Part shown: positions 49,183-60,378 of the stretch, in pieces
How the letters are laid out: each line of letters begins with the position of its first letter
Numbering within the stretch: position 1 is the stretch's first letter
NCBI GenBank assembly: GCA_007922305.1
Contig: ML677348.1
Coordinates: 21,802,124-21,866,123 of the forward strand
DNA length: 64,000 nt
Origin: Dermatemys mawii
Lineage: Eukaryota > Chordata > Testudines > Dermatemydidae
Direction of reading: 5' to 3'
Made by a program: the position numbers and the translations under genes
The notes under the pieces: generated by a model
Seen by the model: the letters and a program-made list of their open reading frames with translations, nothing else
What the model was told of the DNA's origin: nothing
Database searches by the model: none

Positions 49183-49837
49183 TGAAGCAAAAGGGGAAAA
49201 GTTTCTACCAGCGTGCAGGGCTGAATTTGAACAGGTAGATACCAGGGCTATAAGAAGAGGTCAATGTGGAGCTACAAAGCTCATAGAGGCTTTGAAAGAT
49301 AAGTTTAATAGTGAGACAGAGTAGTGTGTGTTGCTGTAGTGTTCTCTACTTGGCCTTGCTCTTTTGCAGCATGGTATGAATCTTGTAGTGAATGCTGTGT
49401 GTTTAGGAATATAACATTGCCAAGGCACCTATCAATCTTGTCTGAAAAGGATGTGATGGGTTCTGAGGCAAAACGAAGTAATGGGAAATTGGTGGATGTC
49501 AGACATGCTCAGCACCAGCCAGCATCTGTTGTGAACTAATAAAGATGACTTGTATTTCAAAAAATAGAATATTATTCTGTAACCATGCAATAAAAGAAAT
49601 GTATAACATAATAAAACTTAGTAAATGAAGGGAACAGAATTTTATAAAGGGGAAAGAACTGTCATTTCCATTTCAGATATATGTACACCAACCATGTGTT
49701 TCACAAGTCATTGTATGTGCTGCTGTGATTGTCTTTAATGTCCCCTGGGGTTCAGTGGTAGGGGTAGTGGATTACAGAGTACCTCCTTAAAAGTTTCATT
49801 GAGATCTCTACGGAGGATTCACAGGACATCCCGGTTA

Positions 49838-49948
49838 GGGTGACCAGACAGCAAGTGTGAAAAATCAGGATGGGCGTGATGGTGGGGATGTAATAGGAGC
49901 CTATATAAGAAAAAGACCCAAAACTCAGGATTCTCCCTATAAAACTTG
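49838..49948. mobile_element. Mariner-like MITE, copy 2 (right end lost)
   Basis: Starts gggtgaccagacagcaagtg after TA, then gcctatataagaaaaagacc. The right inverted end is decayed. Confidence 0.75.
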
Positions 49949-50059
49949 CCATGGGAACAAAAACTGGGAAATGTAGCCTGACCTCACAACCTGATTATGC
50001 CAAACAAACTGGGATTGTAGAAACATTGTGATGCCATCTCTCAAAAGCCCCAGTATCAC

Positions 50060-53000
50060 ATCTGGAGTATGGGCAGACAGGCCTAATGGATAGAACCAGA
50101 GTAAGGGGCCTAGAACCAGACTCCAGGGTCAGAGCGAGAGTCTCAGGAACGATAGCTGAGGATCAGAAGACAGGGAACTAGCAGCAAGGCAAAGGAGCAG
50201 GGTCCATCGCAGCAGCCTGCTGAGGATTTAGCTAATTGTAATGGACATCTTCCTGGTGTTCCCTCCAGGCTTAAGTAGTGCACCTGGACCAATCAGAGAC
50301 CACAGGAGCACTGCCAATCAGGCCATTTATGACCAACACATCCAGTCACTCTTGGGCCTACAGCCTATTGATCAGTGTTTTACCAAGTGGAGCATGGATG
50401 CAACAGTCACCATGGAGCCAGGAAACGTAGGTCCTAGTGTTATACCAATAGAAGCAAGCAGGATTTTATGAGGGGGATAAAACAAAAAGCCGCATTTATT
50501 GTAAAGATAATAATAAAGAATAAAGAAAAGATAGAAGCAAACAATGTTGATTAACTACTTATTTTTATTACTACTTAACCCTTATACACACACACATATA
50601 TATATATATATACACACACACATTTATTTATTTATTTAGGTTTTGGGTAATTGTTATAGTTACCAGCCTGGAAGTTGCCTGTGACAGAATACTGGCCAGG
50701 TATTCTATACACAGGTGATGGTAGTGGGGAGCGAAGTCCTGATCAGATGCGCATCTGAAGCTTCTGGTAGGCTGGCAGCAGAACCTTGGACTCTGACTCC
50801 ATAGTCTTTTGGTCCAGTCTTTATAGGAATTTCTTCCTATGCCAGTTTATGGGAATTGCTGCGTCATGCTGATGTCTTCAGGGTGGCTGCCAGGTGCTCG
50901 TCAGTGATCTCATAGGGTGGACCTTCAGTCTCCAGTTTTTCTCAACTTGACACCTTTTGGTTGCACTGGCACCTGACGCCTTCTTCAGCCCTTTGATGCT
51001 GCATTCTCAGGCTGGAACCTTTCAAACCATCCATTCATTGTCCAAGCACTCTCTCTCTTACATACATTCGCTAATTAATGTTTCACATACAGTATTTCGT
51101 ATAATAATAATTTTACACATACAATAGTTACAAAAAGTTATAAAAGTTTCTGGGTGGCATTTCTTAAAACACTCTCTCTCTCTCTGAGTGGTGAGTTAGT
51201 TACTGTTATAGTTACAATGTTTTACTTTGCGATTAGGGTTAATTGGTTCACAGTGCTTTGAAGAGAACTGGCGTCAATTGTGTAACAATGTTCTTGATCA
51301 ATTACAGGGCTTGGCTCCCAGAGCGGAGTTAGTGGCTTGACAATGCATGGTTACAATGTATTGCTGCAATGTCAATTTCAAGTAGCTACTTGCAAAAGTT
51401 TGAGCGTGCCCTGGGACAGAGAGAGAGAAGCTGTTTCTGGCTACATAGTACAATTTCAAGTTACATGACCTAATATTAACAAATTATATTTTAAAGGGGC
51501 AATAATAATAAATCTAAACATTTAACAATCTTAACTAATAATAATAAATCTAAACACTTATCAAGCTACTTCTACTTAACAAACTTATACTATGTAGACT
51601 TTCAGTTGTGGGGAACAAATTATGGGGAGTCACTTTCACTTGGGAAATCATTTTTAATATTTTAATATGTCATCCCTACACTAGCCCTGTAGATTCTCAT
51701 TCCCAGTATGATCATTAGACCCCCCTATGCACTCATTTGAAGAACAGGAAATAGAAGTTGCTATGACACCTCTTTGAGGGTGTTCAACTTTTGTTTTTTG
51801 TAGTATCTGTAACTTTTATGGGAGACTAGACAAAACTTGGAGGCTCTAACACAGGCTGAACTTCTGCTGGATTCTGCCCAGCCTTTGAGTCCACTGCTTT
51901 TATTATTTGTATGTGCTAAGTGCTCTGCTCTGTACAAAACATAATACCTGCCCTAAAGAGCTTATCAAAATAGATGGGCTATATAAAATATAGGGGGAGG
52001 CCCAGAGGTTCTGTCTAAGAGCATCTTTTTCCTGCTCTCCTTAATAATAGGTGGATTACAGCACTTTTGCTGGTGTGGATGAGTATTTGTTGGCTTCATA
52101 GTTGAGTTTTGAAAGGGGATATTGAAGACCAGAGTGTGTATCTGGAACAGTGGAATAGGGAGGTAATTCTGGGTGTAGGAGAAGTGTAGAAGAAGGCACA
52201 AAGATAGGAGTATGAGTAGGATCTGAAGGGAGTTTCTTAGCAGAGAGGGTCAGTGACTGGTAAGAAATAAGAGTAATGATATCTGCACAGACTAATCTGG
52301 TTTTGCCCCCTCTATAGTGAAGACCAAGGACAGCACATGGGATCATATCTTGACACAAGGATGAGAGAATAAAGACTTAGCAGCTCCAGCCAATTTTTCT
52401 GAACTTGGCTAATTTTAGACAATCAGCTCAACAAGTCTTTAATCAGTGAAGCAGAATCTAATCTAAAATCATCTAAAATAGATCATAGCTATGGGGTAGG
52501 AGGGATGGGAAAGTTAGGTTAGCAATCCCCAAACTGAACTGGATTTCATAGGCCTTTGATAGCTTGTTACCCTAACAGGCAATCCAGATTTTTGATCCAA
52601 GCACTCACTGCCCTAAGGTCAAGAGATCTGTCATGGAATACACTCATTTCTAGCAGCACCTCCTGCTGGCCATCCTGGGAATTAGCTCCGCCAGACTTGT
52701 GCTCTCCTTCTGGTGGTATCTGGTGGAAACCAGCCTGTTTCGCTCTGTAGTCCTGCTCACACCCATATCTGGTATCTCTTCATGGCTTGGCGCTACAGCC
52801 AGGTCACTAACATCCTCCCCTTGTGAGGAATTCACAGTCTTTCCAAACCTGATATCTGGCTGGCATCTCCAATTCTCTTGCCACTTCTCAGCAGCTGGTT
52901 GGGGAACTCAGGCCACCCTCTACACTGTGTTCCAATGTAAGGACCCTATGACAAGTAGTCAAGATCTATGTATTATCCTACCCCTTGCTGCTGTTTCCCT

Positions 53001-54317
53001 GTGCTTCTTCCTACCTATCTGGCTTCCCATCCCACCCCGGGTTTGCCAGCCTACCAACTCTCTCTGTTCAGGGAGTGACTGCAGTCTACTTCCCTGTAGC
53101 CTTTGCCTGCAGCCAGCTACCTGGCTTTATACAGGCCCCACCTCACAAGTGAGCCTGTTCCTTTAATTAGGGCTTTCCACTCAGCATTCAGCATACCAGG
53201 TTAACTGGCCCATCTGACCTCTATTAACCCCTTTGACTTCTGTGTAGGGTGGACGCCCGATCATAAGATGCCACTTGTCAGATGAATTCAATGTGAAAGA
53301 CCTATAAACATAGCTCGAAGCTTGTATTGGACACTAGCCATGAAATCCTTTTAAAAATTTACTTAACCTAATGTAGCTCCCTAGCAATCCCACTTTGTGC
53401 TGATTCCCATCAGATTGCGCAAGAAAAGTAAGGCAAGGCAAAGTTTGGAACAGTAATTGGATACCTCCAAAGAAAAACTCCTAGGTGTAGCAGGAAGACC
53501 CAGTTAGAGATTAAGTAGATGGAACTCTAGAAATAATGTAGTCTTGCTTCTCCTTACAGGAAAGGTTTGATACGTCCAAATCAGAATACATGCCAATATT
53601 AGATGAACATTATGGCCTCAAGGTCATTCTGCCCTCCAGTGCCACAGATTTTTAGTTTGCTCTTTTGCATAAGCAGCAATCAATATAGTCTCACACTTTT
53701 ATAGAACAAAGTTCCCTTCCAAAATCTGTTTAATCAGACTGAAGAACTATATTAGCTTTCTCGTCTACTTCCTATGAAAAAACCTCCAGTTTCTTCTCCC
53801 CCATCCACTATCTTCTTTCTCTATTTTTCTAGCAAGTCCAAAGTGAATTCATCAGGTTCTGAGGTATCTACATTGTCTCGTACATGTATAGTAATGGTGA
53901 AATCAGACTCTGGACTCCATTAATTTGGACACCGGCTTTATTAAATAGCTGTTTCCCCTTCCCCTCCATTCTTTGTTTGAGGGAAACAGCCATTGCCATT
54001 TTATTTTTTACAACTGCATCTACACTGGCAAAACTGGGACCTGCAATTCGCTACTCTCAGGTTTTATCCAGAGGAGGATTTAAAGATGCTTTTCTATAAT
54101 TGTTAGCTATCCCCATTCTAACAAACATGTTCTAAAAGTCTGGAGATGATAGACAATGTAGACAGTAACGTATTAAGCTGATCAAGTTAAATCCTAGGCT
54201 TGCCTCTAGGCTCTAATATAGGCTAAGATGGTTAAGTGAAATATAAACTGCCTTGTCTACACTAGAATTTTAGAACGCATTAGCTACCACAACCTAACAC
54301 ACCTTTTATCCTACTCA
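50060..54317. other. Gene-free stretch, mostly unclassified, probably repeat-derived
   Basis: No exon recognised. A dinucleotide tract lies at about 50584-50624. The blocks 50460-51680 and 52600-53260 look like retroelement or long-terminal-repeat debris in composition and style, but I could not find matching ends or coding motifs and I do not name a family. Confidence 0.35.
50584..50624. repeat. (ac)n(at)n(ac)n microsatellite
   Basis: Alternating purine-pyrimidine tract: acacacacat, then tatatatata, then tacacacacaca. Confidence 0.9.
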
Positions 54318-54325
54318 CTCTAGAC

Positions 54326-55756
54326 CAGGGGTCTCAAACATGTGGCCCACCAAGCCCTTCCCTGCACCCGTGATGCTCCCCCTGCCCCCCCACTCCCTCA
54401 CCAAGCTTCCCCACAGCCCCTGGCCAATCTCCTCACTACCCCCGCCAAGCTCCTCTGCCCCTCCTCCAAGCTTCCCACAGCTCCCCTACCCCCCTGCCAA
54501 GCTCCCCACGGCCCCCCTCCAAGCTCCTCACCACCCCCGCCAAGCTCCCCTGCCCCTCCGCCAAGCTCCCCACAGCTCCCCTACCCCCCGCCAAGCTCAC
54601 CCACGTGCTGCTTCCCACTGTTCCACTTACCGCCAGGAAATTCTCTGGCAGCTTAGAGGTTTCTGAGAGGGAGGTGCCAGGAGTGGGAAGCCTCATGCAC
54701 AGGGGAGGAGGGGGGGAAAGGGGCGGGGGTTTGGGGAAGGGGTTGGACTGGGGGGGGGAGGGGGGGGAGTTGGGGTGAGAACTTTGATGAAGGGGTTGAA
54801 CTAGGGGAGGAGATAGGGTGACCAGATACCAAGTGTGAAAAATTGGGACGAGGTGAGGGGTAATAGGAGCTTATATAAGAAAAAGCTCCAGCTATCAGGA
54901 CTGTCCCTATAAAATCGGGACATCTGGTCACCCTAGGAGGAGGGGGCCAGAGTTGGGGTGGGAACTTTGTGGAAGGGGTTTGAAGGGGTCAGGGAAGGGG
55001 TTGGAAGAGGCAGAGCAAGAGTGGAGTGTGAGTGCAGCCCAGTCCAGGAGGGTGCTGTAATAGAAGTAAATCTAAGTTCCTGTTTGGTCCTTTGAGTAAG
55101 GTGCGTTATTCAGTGAATATATTTTATTAAAACTGCTTGGAAATGACTTAATCGAAAAAAAGAACATTCATGGAAAAAAAGAGAGTTTTCAAAGACAGAT
55201 GGGAGAATTCATATTTTTTCCACAGAGGTAAAAGATAAAATTCAATGCCTTATTTGTCAGCAAACGATTGCTGTTCCCAAGGAGTATAACGTGCGTCGGC
55301 ACTACGACTCGATGCACCGTGAAAAATATTTTTTACTATACTTTTGTATGTATAACACTGAGGGTGAGTATGAGGCTCAGATTTGTTAGGTGATGGAGTA
55401 GTTCACCTAAGGCAGGGGTCTCAAACACATGACCCGTGGGGTTATTTTCTGTGGCCAGCCAAGCTCCCCATGCTCCTTCTCTCCCCGCACTTAATTTCCT
55501 GCTGCCACCAAGCTCCCCGCGCCTCCCGCCTCGTCCCTGCCTACCTCCAGGCGCTTTGCACTTTCCAGGAGGGACTGGGGAGGTGCTGCAAGCTGCGCGC
55601 TCAGGGGAGGAGGCGAGGCAGGGGTGGGACCTCATGGCAGGGGTGAGGTGGGAGCAGGGCTGGGGGCAGCGAGGGGAGCGTGTCAGTGATGCAGCCCTTG
55701 GGCCAATGAACTAGTCCTCATGCGGCCCTCGTGGTCATTTGAGTCTGAGACCCCTG
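54326..55756 (+). mobile_element. hAT transposon copy, 1431 bp, with BED zinc finger remnant
   Basis: Starts CAGGGGTCTCAAACATGTGG and ends with GTCTGAGACCCCTG, flanked by an identical 8-bp ctctagac at 54318-54325 and 55757-55764. At about 55179-55325 the plus strand encodes a BED-type zinc finger, read as RVFKDRWENSYFF, then after one frame change KDKIQCLICQQTIAVPKEYN followed by VRRHYDSMH: the C-x2-C and H-x4-H ligands are present. BED fingers sit at the N-terminus of hAT transposases. A second left-end motif occurs at 55413 and a mariner-like MITE is nested at 54816. The catalytic domain is missing. Confidence 0.85.
54816..54933. mobile_element. Mariner-like MITE, copy 3, nested in the hAT element
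   Basis: Complete copy: TA, gggtgaccagataccaagtg ... gacatctggtcaccc, TA. Interior gagcttatataagaaaaagc. Confidence 0.85.
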
Positions 55757-55764
55757 CTCTAGAC

Positions 55765-56484
55765 AAAGCCTAAATTACATTAAATGACGTAATATAAAAC
55801 ACACCAGTTTACATTGTTACTCCCGCTCTTGGAATTGCGCCAATGTTGAATTATGTGTCCAATTTTTCCTAGTGTACAGCAGGCCTAAGCATGACTCAAT
55901 TTTAAAATCTTTTCAAGCTTACACTGAAATTTTTGCCATTAGCCCTATAATTCTTCCAGTCTCCTGAACTCCTTTTATCTGATATAGCTGAATGTTTCAC
56001 CTAGAGAGCCCTAAGACTTGAAAAAGTGCTTCAGAGCATTAATGTTGAAAGGTTCAGGACTCAATCAACAGCTCTATGGGACAGGTACAAAATGAAATGT
56101 TATACAATAATTCTCATCCCTGAGGAGTAAATCTAAGTTCTGCTGTGCATTTCAATATCACGTTTAAAACATGAACCTTTCCCCCTGTAGCATATGACAG
56201 ATTGACTTTGTGCCAGATTCTAAAACCAGATTCCAAAAAGCCTCTCCTGACCAGAAACTGAAGCCAGATCAAATAGTTTGACTTTATTTTGGCACACTCT
56301 GTACTGCCATGTTAAAAATTAAGCTTCTTGTTTTCGGCTTTACACCTCAGTGCTTACTTCCATTGATTAATGTGTCAGTTATTGCTGATAACCAAACAAA
56401 AAATACAAACAAAGCTCACAAGAAATCAGTGGAAAGTATTAGTGAAATTTAAAGATTTTTGCCTATGTTTGCAGAGAAAATATA
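55765..56484. other. Gene-free stretch, nothing recognised
   Basis: No exon or clear transposon. The right end includes one arm of the target duplication described in the next entry. Confidence 0.45.
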
Positions 56485-56590
56485 CTTAAGATTAGCAGCC
56501 GTGTTAGTCTGTATCCGTAAATAAGACGAGGAAGACTTTGTAGTACCTTATTAGTCTCTAAGGTGCTACAATGTCTTCCTCGTCTTATTT
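56485..56590. mobile_element. Short fold-back Penelope fragment with 12-bp target duplication
   Basis: The insert is flanked by agagaaaatata at 56473-56484 and 56591-56602. Its halves form an inverted repeat: taaataagacgaggaagac (56518-56536) and its exact reverse complement at 56573-56591. The middle holds the Penelope terminal block ttagtctctaaggtgctaca. Confidence 0.85.
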
Positions 56591-56738
56591 AGAGAAAATA
56601 TAGGCTCTGTAAAGATGTTTCTGTGTTTGTCTCTCATTTTAACCAGTTTCATTTCAAGTTAACTGTGTAATTCCCATACACAACTTCGCTAACTTATATC
56701 TTGTCTATACTGTAAACATTCACAGTATCTTAACAGGT

Positions 56739-56859
56739 ATCAGAGGGGTAGCTGTGGACTCCATGCATCTGAAGAAGTGGACTTTTTACCCACAAAAGCT
56801 TATGCCAAAAAAAATCTATTAGTCTTTAAGGTACCACTGGACTCCTCATTGTCTTAGCG
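56739..56859 (+). mobile_element. Penelope terminal fragment with 11-bp target duplication
   Basis: Flanked by tcttaacaggt at 56728-56738 and 56860-56870. Contains gcatctgaagaagtggac, a degenerate hammerhead-like core, then aaaagcttatgcc and the ttagtctttaaggtaccac block. Confidence 0.85.
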
Positions 56860-56871
56860 TCTTAACAGGTT

Positions 56872-59185
56872 AGCTGACACAATGCTGAACAAAGTTTCAC
56901 TGTCAATACTGACCAACATAAGCCATGTTCAGCATTACATCATGCTGAAGCCTTGACATCAACTGTTTACAAGCTCATAACACAGATGGTACATATCCAC
57001 CTACGTATTTTCCTTTCACTTTCCCCATATGTCCTGCCTAGCGAATGCTCCCCACCCTCAAACTCCGTTTGCCTGCTCAGAATGGTCTCCAGCAGCATGG
57101 TGCAGCTGCAACTCCCTTCCCCTCCCATCCCATAGCATATTCAAATAATGAAAACATTCGGCTCTGTGAAATTCAACAGTTTATTGAGATAGTGGTTACA
57201 GGGAGAAAAGGTTTGGTTAGTATTCTGAGTTTACATGAGGTAGACGTGGGCATTACATGCCAGTAAAGGTACTAAGACTACAACTCCCTGTCTGAAGTGG
57301 CATTCAGATGTCCTAGTCAAAAAGGAGGATGATGCAGGGTCTCTAGGTTCTACAGTGTAAAGTGATGGAATAATGAGAGAACCCTCATGGCTCTGACAGC
57401 GCTGGGGAGGATAGTAGCCCTTCCAAAAATATAAAAACAATTATTGTTTTGACTGAGAATCTAAAAAAACCTTTAATGGGTTTCCCTCTCATGCCACAGG
57501 CCTAATGCCACTGTTCTGTTCACTGTAACCTTAATGGTACTGCAGACAAGGAAGTAGGCAATGGAAAGGAAATAAACTAAACTGTAGAACAAAGATACAT
57601 ACATTTGTTTCTGTAACCTTTACCTAGAGTGCAGAAGAGGCAAACACCAGCTTATGAGGTAAAGGCATTTGCTATATTTCATAAATGAAACCTTTTTCTT
57701 TGCTGTCTATCTAAAATTGCCTAATATTTTATCTAATATAATCTGTTATATATCAATAGATTAGAAATGCTTCTGAGTCACATTAAAACCAAATCTGAAA
57801 TTTCTCAAAACTTTCAGGGTCTTTAGATCTAAGGTTCTGGCTTGGCTCATTGTAGAGAGAAACATAATTTATGAAGATAGGCTCAAATTCTGGACCCAAT
57901 CTGAAAATCCCCAATGATTGACGGGAACAGAGACAGACTAGATTATGCAAGCTTAATTAAAACACCCCAAACAAACAAACAAGCAGTCTGATTTTCAGAG
58001 GTGTTAACCACACACAATTCCCATTGGCTAACATAGTTCAGCACCTGGAAAACCGAGTCATTTACCTCCTGATAACTCCTCACTGTAAAAAGTTTTAAAT
58101 GCCCAGTTAAGGCTACAAAGTTTCAATTTTATGTACAGAGTAGAGTTAAGGCTACAAAGTCACAGTCTATCTCAGCCCTGAGTTTCAGCAGTAGAGAACA
58201 AAGAGTTTCTAGGGACACAGGTTCACTCTTATCAGTATCCTTTCATGAGAACTGATTGCACTCAGTGCCTCTCCAGACTGGATCTTGGGCCTAGTGTAAC
58301 TATACACTGAGTGTGCTTAGTGATAATTGGGACTTTGGACTTAACATTTTTAACTGCATTTTCACAAGCGCTACATTTCAAAATCCCTCACTTCAGCTCT
58401 CACACTTCCACCCAAACCACTAGGGTACAATATTAGTATAACAACAAGTAGTTTCATTTGCACCTTCTCCTCCAGGGTTGCAGTCATAATATCCCCTGTG
58501 TCTTTCAACTCATTCATCTCAGTCTCAGAGTCCCCACTCCCTATACTCATGGCCTACATCACTTTCTGTCCAGGGAGCAGGCCCTACAGAGCCACAGCTA
58601 TAGTTGTCCTTTGTTGTCCTGAGTGATGCAATTGAATGGGAATTGTTTGGTGTTTTAAAAATGTACCTCTTACTTGAGTAAGAAAATAACTATCTGCATT
58701 CTAATCTAATTGGTTTCTGAAGTGTTGTTGTAGCTGTGCCGGTCCCAGGATATTAGAGAGACAAGGTAGGTAATATCTTTTACTGGCTCAGCTTCTGTTG
58801 GTGGAAGGGTCAAGCTGTTCCTCAGGTCTTCAACAACATGTATGCAGTATACAAACATGATGTTTCCAGTTGCATGCTTCATTATAAAGAAGGAGTCAAA
58901 TTCTCCACTGTCCTGTGACTTGTACAGTCATTTATACCAGTGCAAAGCTGAGTACAAAATTTTCTTTCCTGACTCTGTTGTCCTAGAGTGTAAACTCCTC
59001 AGGGCATGGACCTGACTTTTGGGGGTGGGACATTTGCATAAATAAACAAACAATAATAGTAGCAATAACTGTCACTGCCTGCCTTCCCCCTACAAAGCGG
59101 AGGAGGCAGAATTATTGCCCAGGGTCAGGAAAAGGAGTCTATGGTCATCCTGTCAGCAGATATAAACCGACTCTCCCTCTCTGGG
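56872..59185. other. Gene-free stretch with one Penelope-related fragment
   Basis: No exon recognised. At 58721-58860 the sequence gtagctgtgccggtcccagg followed by atattagagagacaaggt is a second type of Penelope-like terminal fragment. The remainder is unclassified. Confidence 0.5.
58721..58860 (+). mobile_element. Penelope-related fragment, second subtype
   Basis: Reads gtagctgtgccggtcccagg, atattagagagacaaggt, ggtaatatcttttactgg, then the tail cctcaggtcttcaaca. This arrangement recurs in sauropsid genomes as far as I recall. Confidence 0.6.
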
Positions 59186-59208
59186 TATGTCTACACTGCA
59201 AGCAATTA

Positions 59209-59327
59209 GGATGACTAGATGTTCTGATTTTATAGGGACAGTCACTATTTTTGGGGCTTTTTCTTATATAGGCACCTATTGGCCCTCACCACCGTCACGA
59301 TTTTTTACACTTGCTATCTGGTCATCC
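59209..59327. mobile_element. Mariner-like MITE, copy 4
   Basis: TA, ggatgactagatgttctgat ... ttgctatctggtcatcc, TA. It is inverted relative to copies 1-3: the ttttcttatataggc motif appears reversed. Confidence 0.8.
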
Positions 59328-59514
59328 TACAAGCACTACAGCTGCAGCACTGCAGCTACGTGTCTGTAACTCAGCCATTTGCTACTGTGCCAGAAGAGGT
59401 TTTTGTGTTGCCATGGTAAATCCACCCGCCAAAGAGGCTGGCATCACCTCGGTCAACATAAGAATTCTGAGACCTGAGGAAGAGCCCTGGGAGGCTTGAA
59501 AGCTTGTCTCTTCC

Positions 59515-59645
59515 ACTGCATGCATCTGACGAAGCGGATATTCACCCACAAAAGTTTATGCTCCAATACGTCTGTTAGTCTATAAGGTGCCACAGGACTC
59601 TTTGTCACTCTTGCGGAGCCAGACTAACACGGCTACCCCTCTGAC
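59515..59645 (+). mobile_element. Penelope terminal fragment
   Basis: Carries gcatctgacgaagcggat, a mutated core (AAAA for GAAA, broken hairpin), then the ttagtctataaggtgccac block and the tail ccagactaacacggctac. Confidence 0.8.
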
Positions 59646-60166
59646 ATAAAAATCCTACTACATTTACAGTGGGGAGCAGGCCGACCTAACTACAGTGCAT
59701 GGCACTTTTCACAGCTCTGAGCGAGGTAGCTGATAGTTGTCAATTGGCTGGCCCATGTAGCCCGGGACACTGAGCGGAGCTGGCTGGAAGAAGCAATGAA
59801 AACTTGTGATTCTTATATACTTAGTTTGTGGGTTTGGGTCAAATTGGACTTGCCACCAGCCTGTCTCTGGCCTGCCACCAGCGGGCAGGGGCTGCGCAAG
59901 GTGCAGCTGCAGCCCCAGCCGGAGATGATGCCCCAGCACAGGCTGCAGGGAGCCTCACGCTGCTGTCAATGCCAACACCGAGCTGAGGGGCGGCAGGGCT
60001 GGGTCGTGCCCATTGAACTCAGGCTCAGCTTTGCCCACAGCCCTGGAGGGAGCCGCGCAGGCGCAGTGCGGCGCGGGGCTTCCCCGTCTCGCTGCGTGCG
60101 ACGCCAGGCGGCAGCCGCCGCCTCCGCTTTGGCCGCAAGGGGGCGCGGTGCTGCGGGCGGTGTGTG

Positions 60167-60174
60167 CCACGTCA
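60167..60174. promoter_or_regulatory. CRE-like site of TPT1
   Basis: CCACGTCA (reverse TGACGTGG), about 90 bp upstream of the inferred start. The mammalian TPT1 promoter is reported to respond to CREB; use here is inferred. Confidence 0.5.
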
Positions 60175-60202
60175 CGCTTTTGGGCGCTGCGAGGAGCGCA
60201 GG

Positions 60203-60208
60203 GATTGG
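60203..60208 (-). promoter_or_regulatory. Inverted CCAAT box of TPT1
   Basis: gattgg, about 55 bp upstream of the inferred start. Confidence 0.5.
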
Positions 60209-60230
60209 TGACGCGCCAGGGACGTGCCCG

Positions 60231-60238
60231 CTATATGA
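60231..60238 (+). promoter_or_regulatory. TATA box of TPT1
   Basis: ctatatga, about 30 bp upstream of the pyrimidine tract that marks the inferred start. Confidence 0.7.
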
Positions 60239-60258
60239 GCCCTGGAAGCCGCTGACTC

Positions 60259-60280
60259 GGCCCTTTCCGCCTCGCTCCCT
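60259..60280 (+). promoter_or_regulatory. 5'TOP tract and transcription start of TPT1
   Basis: The run gccctttccgcctcgctccc begins about 30 bp after the TATA box and is the 5' terminal oligopyrimidine tract expected of TPT1 mRNA, which is translated under mTOR/LARP1 control. The exact start base is inferred. Confidence 0.75.
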
Positions 60281-60350
60281 CCCGCTCTCGGGTCGCTCGC
60301 CGCGCACACACCGAGCCGCGCCGCCGCCCAGCAGCGCCGCCGCCGCCGCC

Positions 60351-60378
60351 ATGATCATCTACCGGGACTGCATCAGCC
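60351..60378 (+). CDS. TPT1: TPT1 coding exon 1 (residues 1-9)
   Basis: ATG then MIIYRDCIS plus C; donor gtgagc at 60379. Cys7 replaces the Leu of mammals. Confidence 0.96.

Larger units (their letters stand above)
46340..49835 (+). mobile_element. PIF/Harbinger-like DNA transposon, interrupted by later insertions
   Basis: The left end at about 46340 (ggccatgcctgtactacaga) follows TTA, the usual Harbinger target. Coding remnants appear as MSIVSMGHLILQYLQSQKKQ (46759-46818) and, after a hAT-like insert, as VECRFWTQETSNDWWDHIV then WLQNFWMCKGTFLDLCAEL (47260-47410), which resembles the nuclease N-terminus of Harbinger transposases. CR1 copies occupy 47455-49182. Downstream of them a further part follows (49196-49560) with AATAAA near 49537. 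The right end was not located; it may lie beyond 49836. Identification rests on recalled family resemblance. Confidence 0.55.

Noticed and set aside
50460..53260. Endogenous retrovirus
   Set aside because: The composition hints at long-terminal-repeat debris, but no matching repeat pair, primer-binding site or coding motif could be found.
54340..54696. Overlapping proline-rich frames on both strands
   Set aside because: Tandem 'caagctcccc' units within the hAT element produce them; not coding.
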